Shown here: one piece after another, positions 45,877 to 57,133 of the stretch
Position numbering within the stretch: position 1 is the stretch's first letter
Layout: every line of letters starts with the position of its first letter
Assembly (NCBI RefSeq): GCF_001411555.2
Contig: NC_049916.1
Location: 9,497,295 to 9,561,294, forward strand
DNA: 64,000 nt
Direction: 5' to 3'
Source of the DNA: Juglans regia
Lineage: Eukaryota; Streptophyta; Magnoliopsida; Fagales; Juglandaceae
Notes under the pieces: generated by a model
Databases searched by the model: none
What the model was told of the DNA's origin: nothing
The model's input: only the letters and a program-made list of their open reading frames with translations
Program-made: the position numbers and the translations under genes

Positions 45877-45951
45877 CTACTTTTCCTATCTCAAGCCTAC
45901 GGGCAGCTTCACCACCAATCATCCGAGACATTCTTAGCCCCATGAGTTTTG
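45877..45951 (+). pseudogene. Fourth exon-like segment in the CACTA element, origin unknown
   Basis: A 75-bp segment between TTCTTGCAG and GTATAA, open in one frame (PISSLRAASPPIIRDILSPM). Its splice sites and base composition resemble an exon, and it shares orientation with the recognised captures. I cannot name the source gene. Confidence 0.45.
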
Positions 45952-46649
45952 GTATAACCTCTATTTCCCTGTCTCTTAGATTAATAAGCACACTTGATTA
46001 AATGATCTTGTATTTGAATGCTTGGACATAGGCAAGTTGTGTTATATTGGGTTGGAATTGATTTGAGCCATGAATTAAGATTATAAATCTTTATGATTGT
46101 GTTTGGGGTTGGTGTATAAATTATATGAGCAGATTTATACATTGAATGTGTTGGTTTCAATGAACTAAGAAAAATGATGTGAACGTTGGGAATTGTGTGG
46201 AGCCATGAATGAAGCTTATTAAAATTTTAAAATTTGTAATTGTGTTGGATTGATTTAGATGGGCAACAAATATTTTAATAAGTTTTATAATTGATAAATT
46301 GAGTATGTGTATGGGCGGCAAATATGTTAGATTTTACTTCAATGCAATGGTTTATGGATTTGAATTTACATGAGGAACTTGAAGTCCAAGAATTGGACAA
46401 ATTTGATTATGTTGAGTGTGCTATGTATGCATGAACAATGGATTGTGTGATGGGGCTTAGTTTAGGAAACTTGTGCATTTTTTCATTGATTAAGTAAATT
46501 AAAGTTAGTTTAATTATAAACAAATTTTAATTAAATGTAGTTGTTTGGGTTAGTTATAATCTGTCATTGGTTCGAATATAATAATTATAGCCTATATTAG
46601 ACTATTTGTTATGGTTATTTTTGGCTCATCAATTTTTTTTTCCTGAAAT

Positions 46650-47138
46650 CTCTTAGCATTTGCCGCGAATGAAACTTGTGGCAAATCCTTTTTGTTTTTG
46701 CTGGAAGTAATTATTTCCCACGATAAAATTTCTTCATAAATAAGTATTTCAGACGAAATACTTTGTGGAAAATATATATTTCCCAGGAAAGTATTTTATT
46801 GGAAATACCAAAGATCACTTTTTTCACGGAGATGTGTCGTGGGTGAATACTTTTTGCCACAACTTCTTTCCATGGAGAATGATGTTATTTCCCACCACAT
46901 TATACCAGATGAGACCTTATTTGCCAAGAACAAAAAAAGTTTTAACCGCCACAAATATCGTGGGAAAAAGAAGGCTTTTTCCATGAACTTGTGGTTTGGT
47001 GGAAAAAGATTATTTCTCCACCTATTATATGCCACGAGTCTCCTACGGAACAAATTGGTAGAATTTTTTTTTTCCTACTAAAGATATATTTTTTCCCATG
47101 ACTGTCACTCTTGGGAAAAACCCACATTTGTTGTAGTG
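46650..47138. repeat. Subterminal repeat array and right end of the CACTA element
   Basis: Repeated CGTGGGAAAA, TTTGCCAC and TTTCCCAC words in both orientations, ending GGGTTTTTCCC-type sequence and TTGTTGTAGTG. The small overlapping open frames in it (46765-47127) are by-products of the repeats. Confidence 0.75.
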
Positions 47139-48004
47139 AGTGAAGTGCATTTTGTTTAAATGTTTAAATATGTTTAAAAAAATATTTGAAAAAAAAATAA
47201 AATAATTGTGATTATACTAGTGGTAAGTTTGAGGGGGCAAACTCATGGGACTGAGTAGCAGCACCCTTTCTTAAATTGTATGAATATTAAGCATTACATT
47301 AATATTTTATATTGAATATTGATGAATATAATCTCAATTCCTTGTAATTCGATAAATAATAAATTTATAATAGATGATAAAATTGGTATTTTATTTGGAA
47401 GGTGTTGATGTATTTTTTTCGATGGAACTGGAGCCTAACAATACGATTGAATGACCCAAAATGATGATTTAGGATTAATAGTGTTCAAATGCTTATCCAT
47501 AAAATAAATAATAAATAAATCAAATAAGATGTAAATAATAAAAGACACAGAGATTTACATAGTTCAACATAAAAGCCTATGTGGTTTTAGACGACTTTGG
47601 GTAGATTAATTGGAGCTTGTCTCAACAGCATGAAATTCTTTAAAATTATGTGTGCTGTGAATTTGAATATAAGTAGTTACAAGCTATATATGTTGTAGTG
47701 GGTTGCAGTGTATTTTTCATAACATATATTAATATATGTTATGAAAAACACTTGAGTATGCATATAGGCTTCCCTATTATACTTCCCACTTCTGATCCTG
47801 ATGTATTTCCTTGTAAATGATTGACTTGGGACATATTGCCACGAAGTATTTATGAAATTCATCATAGTAATTATTGGACATATTTCAATGGTCCATTCTG
47901 TATATGTATATGTATGATTTGCATGATTTGAAGTTATTTAGTACTATACAGTGGCTTCATTGATGCATGGAGAAAAAAATGAGATGGCTCAAATAGTGTT
48001 GGTA
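47139..48004. other. Intergenic sequence with a 36-bp perfect palindrome
   Basis: AT-rich, no supported gene. The palindrome at 47713-47748 has two 18-bp arms and no spacer (arm TTTTTCATAACATATATT) and could form a strong hairpin in RNA or a cruciform in DNA. Confidence 0.6.
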
Positions 48005-48481
48005 ATAGTTCGTGGGGAAAGCTTCAAATAAATTTTTTTTTTCTTATAACAAAATTCTGTGAAAAAAGACTTTTACCCACGAGATGGACTCATGAGAAGT
48101 CATCAATACCGGCGAGTAGCAGTCGTGGCAAAAAGTGCAGTCCAATTGTATTGCTGATGGTAATTTACGAGTAGTCTTTATGGATTTTCCTTTTTCCCAC
48201 AAACAGAGCTCATGATAAATAGTACTAAATTCTACAAGATTCACCAAAATTGTCAGACTACTTGCCACGAATATTTAACTTTTACCCTCAGATGTTCTCG
48301 TAGGGAAAACAAGCTTTTTCCCACAAGTTAAAGCTATCGTGGGAAAAGATAGATTTTCACCTGAATTTTATTCCATGAACTTCCCATGACACGAGTTGGT
48401 GGGAAAAAAAATATTTCTCACAAAGATCATGCCTTTTGCCACCAAAAGTATTATTTGGTAAAACCAGTAAATGTTGTAGTG
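48005..48481. mobile_element. Right end of a second, truncated CACTA element
   Basis: Words such as CGTGGCAAAA, TTTTTCCCAC and GTGGGAAAA are arrayed as in the first CACTA. The segment ends in GTAAATGTTGTAGTG, whose complement starts CACTACAACATTTAC. No matching left end or target duplication was found nearby, so it is a partial element of a related family. Confidence 0.65.
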
Positions 48482-48612
48482 GTCATTGGGGGGTAAAACC
48501 CACTATGATTGGTGATTGTATAGTCTTTCGTGACCTCCCATATCTTTCAATACAATGAAGAAAATAAGGTTAATGAGAAATTGAAGAAGATGCCTCTTTT
48601 TGGAGAGGAGTA

Positions 48613-48886
48613 ATGCTACTATGCTCCCTAATTTATACTACTCACTTTGCCCATTTGACGTAGTACTACAATATGGTGTCATGTTGCATTTGAAAAAAAA
48701 ATAGAAAATATATATTCAAAACAAAATGGTGCTCAAAAACACAAAAATGAGAAGATTAAAGTGCTAAATCCCCTCTTCCTTATATGTTTATTTTTTTAAT
48801 TATCTTTAATAAGCCACGTGACACCACATTGAAGTGCCATATTAAGGGATAAAATGAGAGCTATAAATTAGGGAACATAGTAGCAT
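48613..48886. mobile_element. MITE (274 bp) with 25-bp inverted ends
   Basis: The left end ATGCTACTATGCTCCCTAAT and the complement of the right end agree over 25 bp with one mismatch (CTCCC versus TTCCC). The interior is AT-rich with a CACGTG box (48816-48821) and no coding. No clear target-site duplication was seen, so superfamily is open. Confidence 0.8.
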
Positions 48887-48934
48887 CTCTCTTTAGAGAG
48901 AGAGAGAGGGTGTCCTACAAGTTGTAAAGAAATC

Positions 48935-49716
48935 GAGAGACTCCTCTCTAGAAACCCCCAGATAAAAAACGGCACAGGGGGAGCCTTTGGCTTCCCCCCT
49001 CCCCCCATCTCTCCTTCCCCTCATCTCCAGTTTTCCCATTTTCTTTTTTATTTTTGGGTGTTTTTCAGGTTTAAGAATAGAGGAAGGTTGATATGATGCT
49101 CTTCGGCGGCCGACGACCACCACGCGCCCCACCGCTGGCTTCCCAAGGCGTCAATCTTTCAAATGAACGAAAAATTTTGTAGAACGGAGTGGCGCTTGAG
49201 CCACTTTTGACCGTCCTCCATACCTTCAGGATGGCGCGTGGCTCTTACACGCCATCACACTGCTATTTGTGTTATTTTTTTTCCTCCAAGGTTGCAAATG
49301 TGGATCTATATTTTTACAAGATGCAATCCGTTATTTTTTCATGTTTTTTTTTTAAATTCTGTAATGTCTTTTTGTTTAGAAAAATAAAAATAAAAAAACA
49401 CATAGCTTCTTAGACTTTCGTCCGTAGAGTGTCCTCAACTCCGTCTTATATGGAGTATGGGGTTTGGTTAACTCTACTCCGTCTTAGACAGAGTATGGGG
49501 TTTGATTAACTCTATCTTGAGCAGAGTTGTGCTGTCTCTCAGACTTTAGATCTGTAGAGGTTTGCAGCTTGGACTAGATCATGTTAGTCATGGGTTATAC
49601 TGGAGAGTTATTAATGTTATAGTTAGCTTGTAATGTATGTTTAAGATCCAATTTGTAATGTCTGTTATTAATAAATGCAATATAGTTTTTTTTTTCTCAA
49701 AATGAAAAAAAAATTA
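48935..49716 (+). mobile_element. GC-rich retroposon A (782 bp, plus strand)
   Basis: Flanked by the 10-bp repeat TAAAGAAATC (48925-48934 and 49717-49726) and ending in an A-rich tail. The first 250 bp are C-rich, followed by T-rich stretches and repeats of GAGTATGGGGTTTG. It shares GTATGGGGTTTG with retroposon B. It has no ORF of its own that I would support, and no RNA polymerase III boxes that I can defend. A non-autonomous retroposon or retrocopied non-coding RNA is the best reading. Confidence 0.6.
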
Positions 49717-50009
49717 TAAAGAAATCTTTCAGCTTGTAGAGTTATTAGATCTCATGATTAGTAGTGGTCCCCTCCTTTAATAAATATATCATTTTCTTTT
49801 AGTAACTTAGTCCTATTTGGTTTATATCAATTTCATCTTTTTGTATATCAATCAATCTCTTTTGATTATAACTCTTTCTTATCTTATTTCTTTTTACTCT
49901 TTCAAGATGAGTTTCCTATAGGCTAAACCTTAATTAATTTTATATCCAACAAAATTTCATAATATTTTTAACCATAGAAGTAGTAACTTATAATTGATAT
50001 ATGGATATA

Positions 50010-50915
50010 TATATATTTTTTTTTTGATAATAAAGGATCACATTCCATTTATAAAAAAGGACATACAACTTTGACTTAAAAAGTCAGTTACAAACGTTAA
50101 TAGCACCTCAGCACACTTTCGTGGCTGACATAGTCTAGCCCAGACGACAGAACTCTAAAGACTGAAGTCTAAGAGATTCGTCGTACACATCTCTGTCCCC
50201 GACAGAGTAAACAAACCCCATACCCCGACTACGCGAGGTAGGGTACACCAATCCCATACACCGCCAAAGCGGAGATGGGGACATACCACTAGTTCGGACC
50301 ACGGTCCGCGGGGACTAAATTTTTGATTTTTTTTTTTTATAAAACAGAACACAAGAAAATACATTGGATCACAACTAAAACCAACAGCAGACAAAAAGCT
50401 CTGAACGGCTGGGGAGGCGCGTGCAGAACACGCGCCACCCTGGGAGAAAACCGTCGACCGATCTTGGAAGTTCCGGGTTCACAGACCCCAGCGGCGCCGC
50501 GCGTCGCGACGGTAGAGGGCCTCTCGGCGTCGCGAGAAGGCCACTCGCCGAACGCCTACGAGTTTTTTGGCCGCGCGTGCGAGCAACTCGCCACTCCGGA
50601 TGGCATCGCCTTCGGTAGACTTGAAGATCGGCAGCTGGGCAACACCATGGGGAGGCGCGTGCTGATCTATTGTCGTCGGAAAGACCAGATCCGGTGTTCC
50701 CCCTTATTTAGCCTACAAAACAAAAAAACACAAAAACGGAGCGGCTGTGTGCACAGAGCGGACGGAGGAGGGAGAGGTGGGGAGAGGGGGAAGGAGCCGA
50801 AGCTCCCACCCCCTCGAGAGAGACAGGTTCGAGGCGCTGAGGGAGGCGGGCGGGTTCGGGAGAGACGAGAGAGACGAGAGAAGCTACTGTAGTTGCTGGA
50901 TTTTTGCATTGCTTC
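50010..50915 (-). mobile_element. GC-rich retroposon B (906 bp, minus strand)
   Basis: An exact 14-bp duplication GATATATGGATATA (49996-50009 and 50916-50929) brackets it. On the minus strand it starts with a CT-rich, GC-rich leader and ends CTTTATTATC plus an A run of about 12. That is the same kind of tail as the LINE at 881-906, so an L1-type LINE probably mobilised it. No LINE protein is encoded. The 189-residue frame at 50323-50892 is on the opposite strand and is probably incidental. Alternative: a 5'-truncated LINE with unusual 3' UTR. Confidence 0.78.
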
Positions 50916-50929
50916 GATATATGGATATA

Positions 50930-51224
50930 ATTGGAGCATATTGAACGGTACCACATTGATTCATTATTATAAAAAATACTTTCAATTGATTAAAAAATCC
51001 TTTATTACTATTAGCCTTTGATTCTTAAATCAAGAGGAAATTGTGGGCTTAGAATGTCAAATGTGTTAATGTAGGTTGTTTTAATGTATTTGGTAGTAAG
51101 ATCCCTTTTTTTTTTCTTTTTTTTTTTTAATGAATATTATTATAATATTGATTAATGAGATTTAGTATTGTGCGAATACCAATATTCAAAAAAAAAAAAA
51201 ATCGATACCAAAAGCCTGATAGCC
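50930..51224. other. AT-rich flank up to the assembly gap
   Basis: Low-complexity T runs and AT-rich DNA without a feature. It ends GCCTGATAGCC directly at the gap; in copy 2 the same sequence continues into flanking DNA at 63824. Confidence 0.6.
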
Positions 51225-51324
51225 NNNNNNNNNNNNNNNNNNNNNNNNNNNNNNNNNNNNNNNNNNNNNNNNNNNNNNNNNNNNNNNNNNNNNNNNNNNN
51301 NNNNNNNNNNNNNNNNNNNNNNNN
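51225..51324. other. Assembly gap, exactly 100 N
   Basis: A round 100-base N run is the usual placeholder for a scaffold join of unknown size. It separates copy 1 from the inverted fragment. Reading frames crossing it are meaningless. Confidence 0.98.
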
Positions 51325-52543
51325 ATTGCATTGAAGTAAAATCTAACATATTTGCCGCCCATACACATACTCAATTTATCAATTATAAAACTTATTAAAA
51401 TATTTGTTGCCCATCTAAATCAATCCAACACAATTACAAATTTTAAAATTTTAATAAGCTTCATTCATGGCTCCACACAATTCCCAACGTTCACATCATT
51501 TTTCTTAGTTCATTGAAACCAACACATTCAATGTATAAATCTGCTCATATAATTTATACACCAACCCCAAACACAATCATAAAGATTTATAATCTTAATT
51601 CATGGCTCAAATCAATTCCAACCCAATATAACACAACTTGCCTATGTCCAAGCATTCAAATACAAGATCATTTAATCAAGTGTGCTTATTAATCTAAGAG
51701 ACAGGGAAATAGAGGTTATACCAAAACTCATGGGGCTAAGAATGTCTCGGATGGTTGGTGGTGAAGCTGCCCGTAGGCTTGAGATAGGAAAAGTAGCTGC
51801 AAGAAAAAGAACTTTCTTATCATTGTGCCCTACACTCTAAATCATAAGAAAAAAAAAGGTTTAGTAATGCTAAGATCTAATAAATTGAAACAATTAATCA
51901 AATTCAAAAGTATGTTGGAAGATTAATAGAATGGCAAGAAAATTTATTATTGTGGTAGTTCATTGATTCTCAACAAGACAAAGGCAACAATAATTATTTA
52001 TCACTCCAACAACACAAGTGAAGCCACTCCATTGCAATCCAAATAGGCTATCGCTCAACCAACAAACCAAAAACATACAGCATGCATGCTGCCCAAAGGA
52101 ATTTTAATTCATTTATCACTTGAGCCCAACCTAAATCCATTACACAATTCATTATTCATGCATAATACACTCAAGAATATGCTTAAGAATAAAAAAGCTA
52201 AAACCAAAAAATCCAGATAAACCAAGCTTGAGAATGAAAACATCTCAAAATTAGTACACTATCTGTCACTAAAGGCCACCAAAACACTGCAGACAGCCAG
52301 ATATATGATGCAACTTCTCAACAGACATGTTGGAACATATAATTAGAACACTAGTAAATAACTAAATATGCTAAGTATGTGCAAGGAATGAACTTGAATA
52401 TGCTAAGTATGCACTCAGAAGATTGGCTACTGCTTGCTGTTCAGCTCAGTTTTTGGCAATTCAAAAACCAAATACATAAAGCTTCATCCCTCAAAACCAG
52501 AAAAGAAAAAAATACTCCTACTTTCAGCATCAAATAAAATCAC

Positions 52544-52680
52544 CTCAGCTGATTGAAAAGTGGTTCTTGCACAATTTCATCAAAAAGGTCTATTAAAGCT
52601 TTCACTTTGATCGAGTCCATCCCAACATCATGCTCAATTTGAAAATAAAGTTGCAAGTTCTCTTTGTCACTGGTGTAGCC
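52544..52680 (-). pseudogene. Inverted copy of the captured nardilysin-like exon
   Basis: Same 137-bp exon as 44993-45129, read on the minus strand, with acceptor and donor intact. Open throughout. Confidence 0.76.
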
Positions 52681-53137
52681 CTAAATAGAAAATAAAATGG
52701 AACTCAATATCGAAGAAATAGAAGCATAGAGAAAAGAACAATGCCAAATAATACAGACTTCAATGCAAACAATTACCAACTAAAACTAATTTGCAACGAA
52801 AAAAATACTCCATAAGTGCAAAAACTTTGGTCAAATGCTGAAAAATATTTGAGACTGAGGTACATATCAAGTTCATGTATACAAACAACTAATACCTCAG
52901 GAACTATTCATAAGATTGAGATGAAACTATTTTTTCTCTTTTTTTTTTTTTTTGCTGATTCATGTACTAACTTGAGTATGGTTCTAAAAATGAAGAAAAA
53001 CTTAGTACCAATGGCTAATATGTCAAATGTCTCAAAAAGTTGGGTTGGTTCCTAAGGAACTAAAAATGAAAGTAAATAGAGGAACTTATACCACTTACAA
53101 AACTTTAAAATTAAAACTCAAGCATTTTTTTACCAAC

Positions 53138-53188
53138 CTTCTGGAAAATGTAAATAATCGTGCTTCCACCAAACGAGAAATATCCAAA
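53138..53188 (-). pseudogene. Inverted copy of the captured phosphatidylserine decarboxylase exon
   Basis: Same 51-bp exon as 44486-44536 on the minus strand, including TACAG before it and GTTGGT after it. Confidence 0.7.
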
Positions 53189-54536
53189 CTGTACAAGACA
53201 ATAAAATGTCACAAAACATTATTACAAAACACCCAAATAATGTGATAATAAAACCAAAAAAAGATTAAAGATACAAAAGTAAGCCTCCAAGTGAGCCTAC
53301 TGCATATCCACTTATTGCATACCCACTTATTGCATACATTAAAAGCTCAATCTAAATTGAAATTAGGAAACACCTGCATCAATTTTAGATGGTAAGTTTC
53401 ATTTTATAATAAAACATCCTTTCAATGTATAACCGGTTACATTAAAATTAATTCTATAAAAATTATAGTATATACTCTAAGAATAAAAAACTAAAAACCA
53501 AACAATTCCCCATAAAATCTAGATTTGAACTTCAGTTCTTATGGTCTAGTTTTATAGCCTAAAATGTCCAAACAACAGTTACTGGAGTTCAAAAGATAGT
53601 TAGTCTTTTGTTCACGTTCGTGTTATATTAGAAACATCAGAATTCAGAGACAAATTAAAACTAAAATAGTCTAGAAAAAGTATAGCCTGGCAACAAACAA
53701 ATAAAAAAGTGAAAATGTCTTCCAGCAATTTGTAATGGAATCATCCATTAGATTGTAATGTGAGAAACAAACAAAACTATGTAAGGAAAGGAAAACTTGA
53801 AAATAAATCAAGATGCAGACTCTCGAGCAAACAAAATCCGGTGTAAATCAACCATGCAGATCACGTCCCATGCAAACACCCAAATTATTATCCAACCGAT
53901 CACCCACTGAGAGAGAAAAAATGGTTTGGAGGCAAAAGGGGCTCTACAGTTTATAGTAAAGAAAGTGACTATTAGTCACTACAACAAATATGGGTTTTAC
54001 CCAAAAATTCTTTTTCCAAGATACATGATCGTGGCAAATAGTAGGTTGATAACACGAAAATTGTTCGTGGGAAAAAAGACAAGCCTTTTGACATGGATAA
54101 CGTTGGGAAGTAAAACTTTGTGAGAAATTTTTTTTTTCCACGAAAATAACACATTTTGCGGCAATTAAAACTCACAGCAAATAAACTTACCAAAAATATC
54201 TCCCTTTCGTGGGTTTGTAGTTCTTGCCACAAGGTTATCAATTTTTTGCAGTGACATTTCCTCGCCGCAAATAGTCTTAACCTTTGTTAAATTGCTCTCG
54301 TGGGTAATGAGTTTTTGCGACTAGATTATTATTTTTTTCGGTGACTTTTTGTCGCCAAAACTAGACCAACCTTTTCAATTCTTCGTTCTTAGTATTTGCG
54401 GCGGTGTAAAAAGTATTTATGGCGATAAACCGCCGCCGCAAACACTAATAAAATTAAATTCTCCGCTCCATTCTTCCCCCCCAAAACACACACACACACA
54501 CACACTCACTCACTCTCTCTCTCTCACTCTCTCTCA

Positions 54537-54567
<31 letters not shown>

Positions 54568-55395
54568 CCTCTCCCTCTCTCCTTGCGACTGTCGTGCCTC
54601 TCCTCCTTGCTGCGCCACTATGAATGGCTCCCCTTGCCGTCAAGCCACCTTGAGTCTTCCTCCTCAGCCCCTCGCCCTCTCGCCGACTCTCTCTCTCTCC
54701 CTCTCCCTCTCGGATCTTAGTAGATCTGTGCCCCTCTGTCTTCTCCAGCCAGCCATTGCCTCCCTTAGCCGCCCTATGATTTCACCAGTCACCAACTGTC
54801 GCTCCACCTTAGCTCCCGCATCTCTCTCCCTCGCACGGTCTCTCTCGTGGGTCTCCAACGCACACCCCCCCACGATTGTCTTATTACAGTGGCCTTCCCC
54901 GCCGCCATGAGTCACCATCTCCGCCTCCAACCAAGACGCAGGAGCACCTCTCGCACGCCTCCTTCGCTGTCCAGCTCTTATGCATGGTAAAAATCCTACC
55001 TTTGTGTCTCAAGTGCATTATTTTAGTGTATATAGACGTGTATTGTGTGGTGTTGAGGGCTTAGGTAGATTTGTATCTATGTAAATTTACTATTTCAAAT
55101 ATTTTCAACTAAATTGCACCTCACAGGGTTTTGAGTTTGCTCTGAAAATGGTTTTAGGCTAGTCGTGGATGAAAAGAGAGCTGAGCAGATGAAAGCACTT
55201 TTAAGATCCAAAGTTAAGATCGTGCGATGTCACTTATTTTTCATTTTTGTGGTTAGATATTAACAATGGGTAGATTATGAATAATTCTTCACATTGGGGA
55301 TGAACTGACAATTGTGGTAATTTGGTGGTCATACTGAAAATTGAGTGGTATATTTTTTGGAATTCGATCTTGATTTTGATTACACTTTATGGCAG

Positions 55396-55547
55396 AAAAT
55401 TTTCAAAATGATGGTTCTATGACTGGTGGTGCGTATGATTTTGAAAGAGCAACAACATGACTTGCTAGTCTATCAATATCGTCATCGAAGAAGGTGACTC
55501 TTGTAAGGCATGGCCTTAGCTCTTGGAATGAAGAGAGTAGAGTTCAG
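55396..55547 (+). pseudogene. Captured phosphatase-like exon 1, copy 2
   Basis: Equivalent of 42799-42950, with the R-H-G motif and the same in-frame TGA. Confidence 0.78.
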
Positions 55548-55838
55548 GTGTGTTTCTTCTCTGTTTTGCAACTTCTGTTAGTTCTGTTTATTTTCGTTTG
55601 GGGAGGGGGGATTGGTTATCTTGTGTTTTCATAAGTGAAAATTGAAGGTGTACACTTCTTTGCTTCTCAAATCCAATTGTTGTGTTTTTGTACCGCCTTA
55701 AATAATTATCCTGGTAAGGAGCGTAGTAACTAAATTAGCTCCATGCCTTGTTTGCCTTGGATTTATGTTATGTAAGATTTTTGAAAGGATTTGAAGTTTT
55801 TCATGTATACTAACTTCATTGTTATATGTACATTCCAG

Positions 55839-55901
55839 GGAAGCTCAAACTTATCTATCCTAACAGAAACTAGAGTAAGGCAAGCAGAGAGGTGCAGGAA
55901 A
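55839..55901 (+). pseudogene. Captured phosphatase-like exon 2, copy 2
   Basis: Equivalent of 43242-43304. It reads VRQAERCRK, with the Ala expected in the family, so copy 1's Val is the derived state. Confidence 0.78.
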
Positions 55902-57082
55902 GTGAAGTACAGTGCTTTAGTCTTGTATAGATTGATAACAGATTTTATTAATTAGTGCTTCATTCTCAGGTGATCAAATACATTTGTACAAAGTTTGGAT
56001 TTTGTCCTTTATTTTTCCAGTTGGTAAACCAATATCATGTCCATGTGCATTAGGCGGTAGTTGGTACATTTCAGCACTTAAGAGGCCTTTTCATCACATC
56101 TTGATGGTTGCTTCTCAGGGCATAACAATAGGTTGTTACCTTTGCTTTTGATCACATTAGTTCTATGAGCCTCATAATTACCCTTGTAGTGATGACATTT
56201 ATTGGAATGCCTTCAGACTTTTAAGCTCTTAGTTTTCACTGGCACTTGTTGTTGCTTGCCTTGTGCAGCAATTTTCATTCTTGTCCTTTGAGGCTGAGAT
56301 ACTTAGGCGAATAATTTCTCTTGGGGTATTGATAAACAATGAGTAATGCTGAAGAAAATAATGTGTTGGATGGTTATCCTGACTTGTTCAATACTTGGGG
56401 GACCTTAAGGCTTTTTTTTCAATACTCTTTATTGTTGGATGTTGTCTTGACTTGTTTTACAACTTCTTAGTTTCAAGATTTTTTGGATTTTTTTTTTAAT
56501 CTTTTACTATTTTTGTTTAGGTCTTTCTCTTGTTTAAAGGTTTTTTGTTGTTTGTTCATGTTACATGGCTATGCTTTTTCTAGACTATTTTAGTTTTAAT
56601 TTGTGTCTGAATTCTGATGTTTCTAATGCTATAACACGAACATGCGGAAGAACCAAAAGTTATTTTTCCCTATCTTTGAACTCCAGTAACTGTTGTTTGG
56701 ACATTTAGGCTATAAAACTAGACCATAAATGATGTAGGAGCTGGTTCAATCTAGATTTGTGGAATTCATTTGGTTTTAGTTTTTTTATTCTTAAGTATAT
56801 ACTATAGTGCAATTAATTTTTAATATGTAATAGGTTACATGCATTTGAAAAGGATGTTTTATTATAAAATGAAACTTACCATCTAAAATTGATGCAGGTG
56901 TTTCCTAATTTCAATTTAGATTGAGCTTTTAATGTATGCAATAAGTGGGTATGCAATAAGTGGATATGCAGTAGGCTCACTTGGAGGCTTACTTTTGTAT
57001 CTTTAATCTTTTTTTGGTTTTATTATCACATTATTTGGGTGTTTTGTTATAATGTTTTGTGACATTTTATTGTCTTGTACAG

Positions 57083-57133
57083 TTTGGATATTTCTCGTTT
57101 GGTGGAAGCACGATTATTTACATTTTCCAGAAG
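57083..57133 (+). pseudogene. Captured phosphatidylserine decarboxylase exon, copy 2
   Basis: Equivalent of 44486-44536, identical in the exon, with both splice sites kept. Confidence 0.7.

Larger units (their letters stand above)
41380..47138 (+). mobile_element. CACTA (En/Spm) transposon carrying fragments of several host genes
   Basis: The ends are CACTACAACAAATATGGG on the left and its near complement on the right (CACTACAACAAATGTGGG on the minus strand), with a 3-bp AGT target duplication (41377-41379 and 47139-47141). Both subterminal regions carry many copies of words such as CGTGGGAAAA and TTTGCCAC, as expected for transposase binding. No transposase gene was recognised. The interior holds exon-sized pieces of at least three unrelated plant genes in the same orientation with splice sites kept, the 'Pack-CACTA' or transduplication type known from soybean and morning glory. 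Confidence 0.88.
41108..51224. repeat. Segmental copy 1 (10.1 kb), near-identical to 53706-63823
   Basis: Every base compared by eye is the same as copy 2 at an offset of 12597-12600, except scattered single changes and run-length differences. The borders do not coincide with a transposon: the left one lies inside LINE ORF1 and the right one at the assembly gap. The copy contains a CACTA element, a second CACTA end, a MITE and two retroposons. A real tandem duplication and an unmerged second haplotype both fit. Confidence 0.9.
51325..53705 (-). repeat. Inverted fragment of the CACTA interior
   Basis: The reverse complement of about 43943-46348. From 51325 to about 53420 it is essentially identical to copy 1 and shares copy-1 variants not found in copy 2. 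From about 53420 to 53705 it is clearly more diverged, with small indels. It then joins the LINE sequence of copy 2 within an A run. It begins abruptly at the gap. Confidence 0.88.

Noticed and set aside
50323..50892. 189-residue open frame, present in both segmental copies, as a novel protein
   Set aside because: It lies antisense inside retroposon B in very GC-rich sequence with few stop codons. It has no recognisable domain and starts in a T-rich stretch. The two copies are near-identical for reasons unrelated to coding.
51152..51398. Open frames crossing the N run
   Set aside because: They exist only because unknown bases were translated as X.
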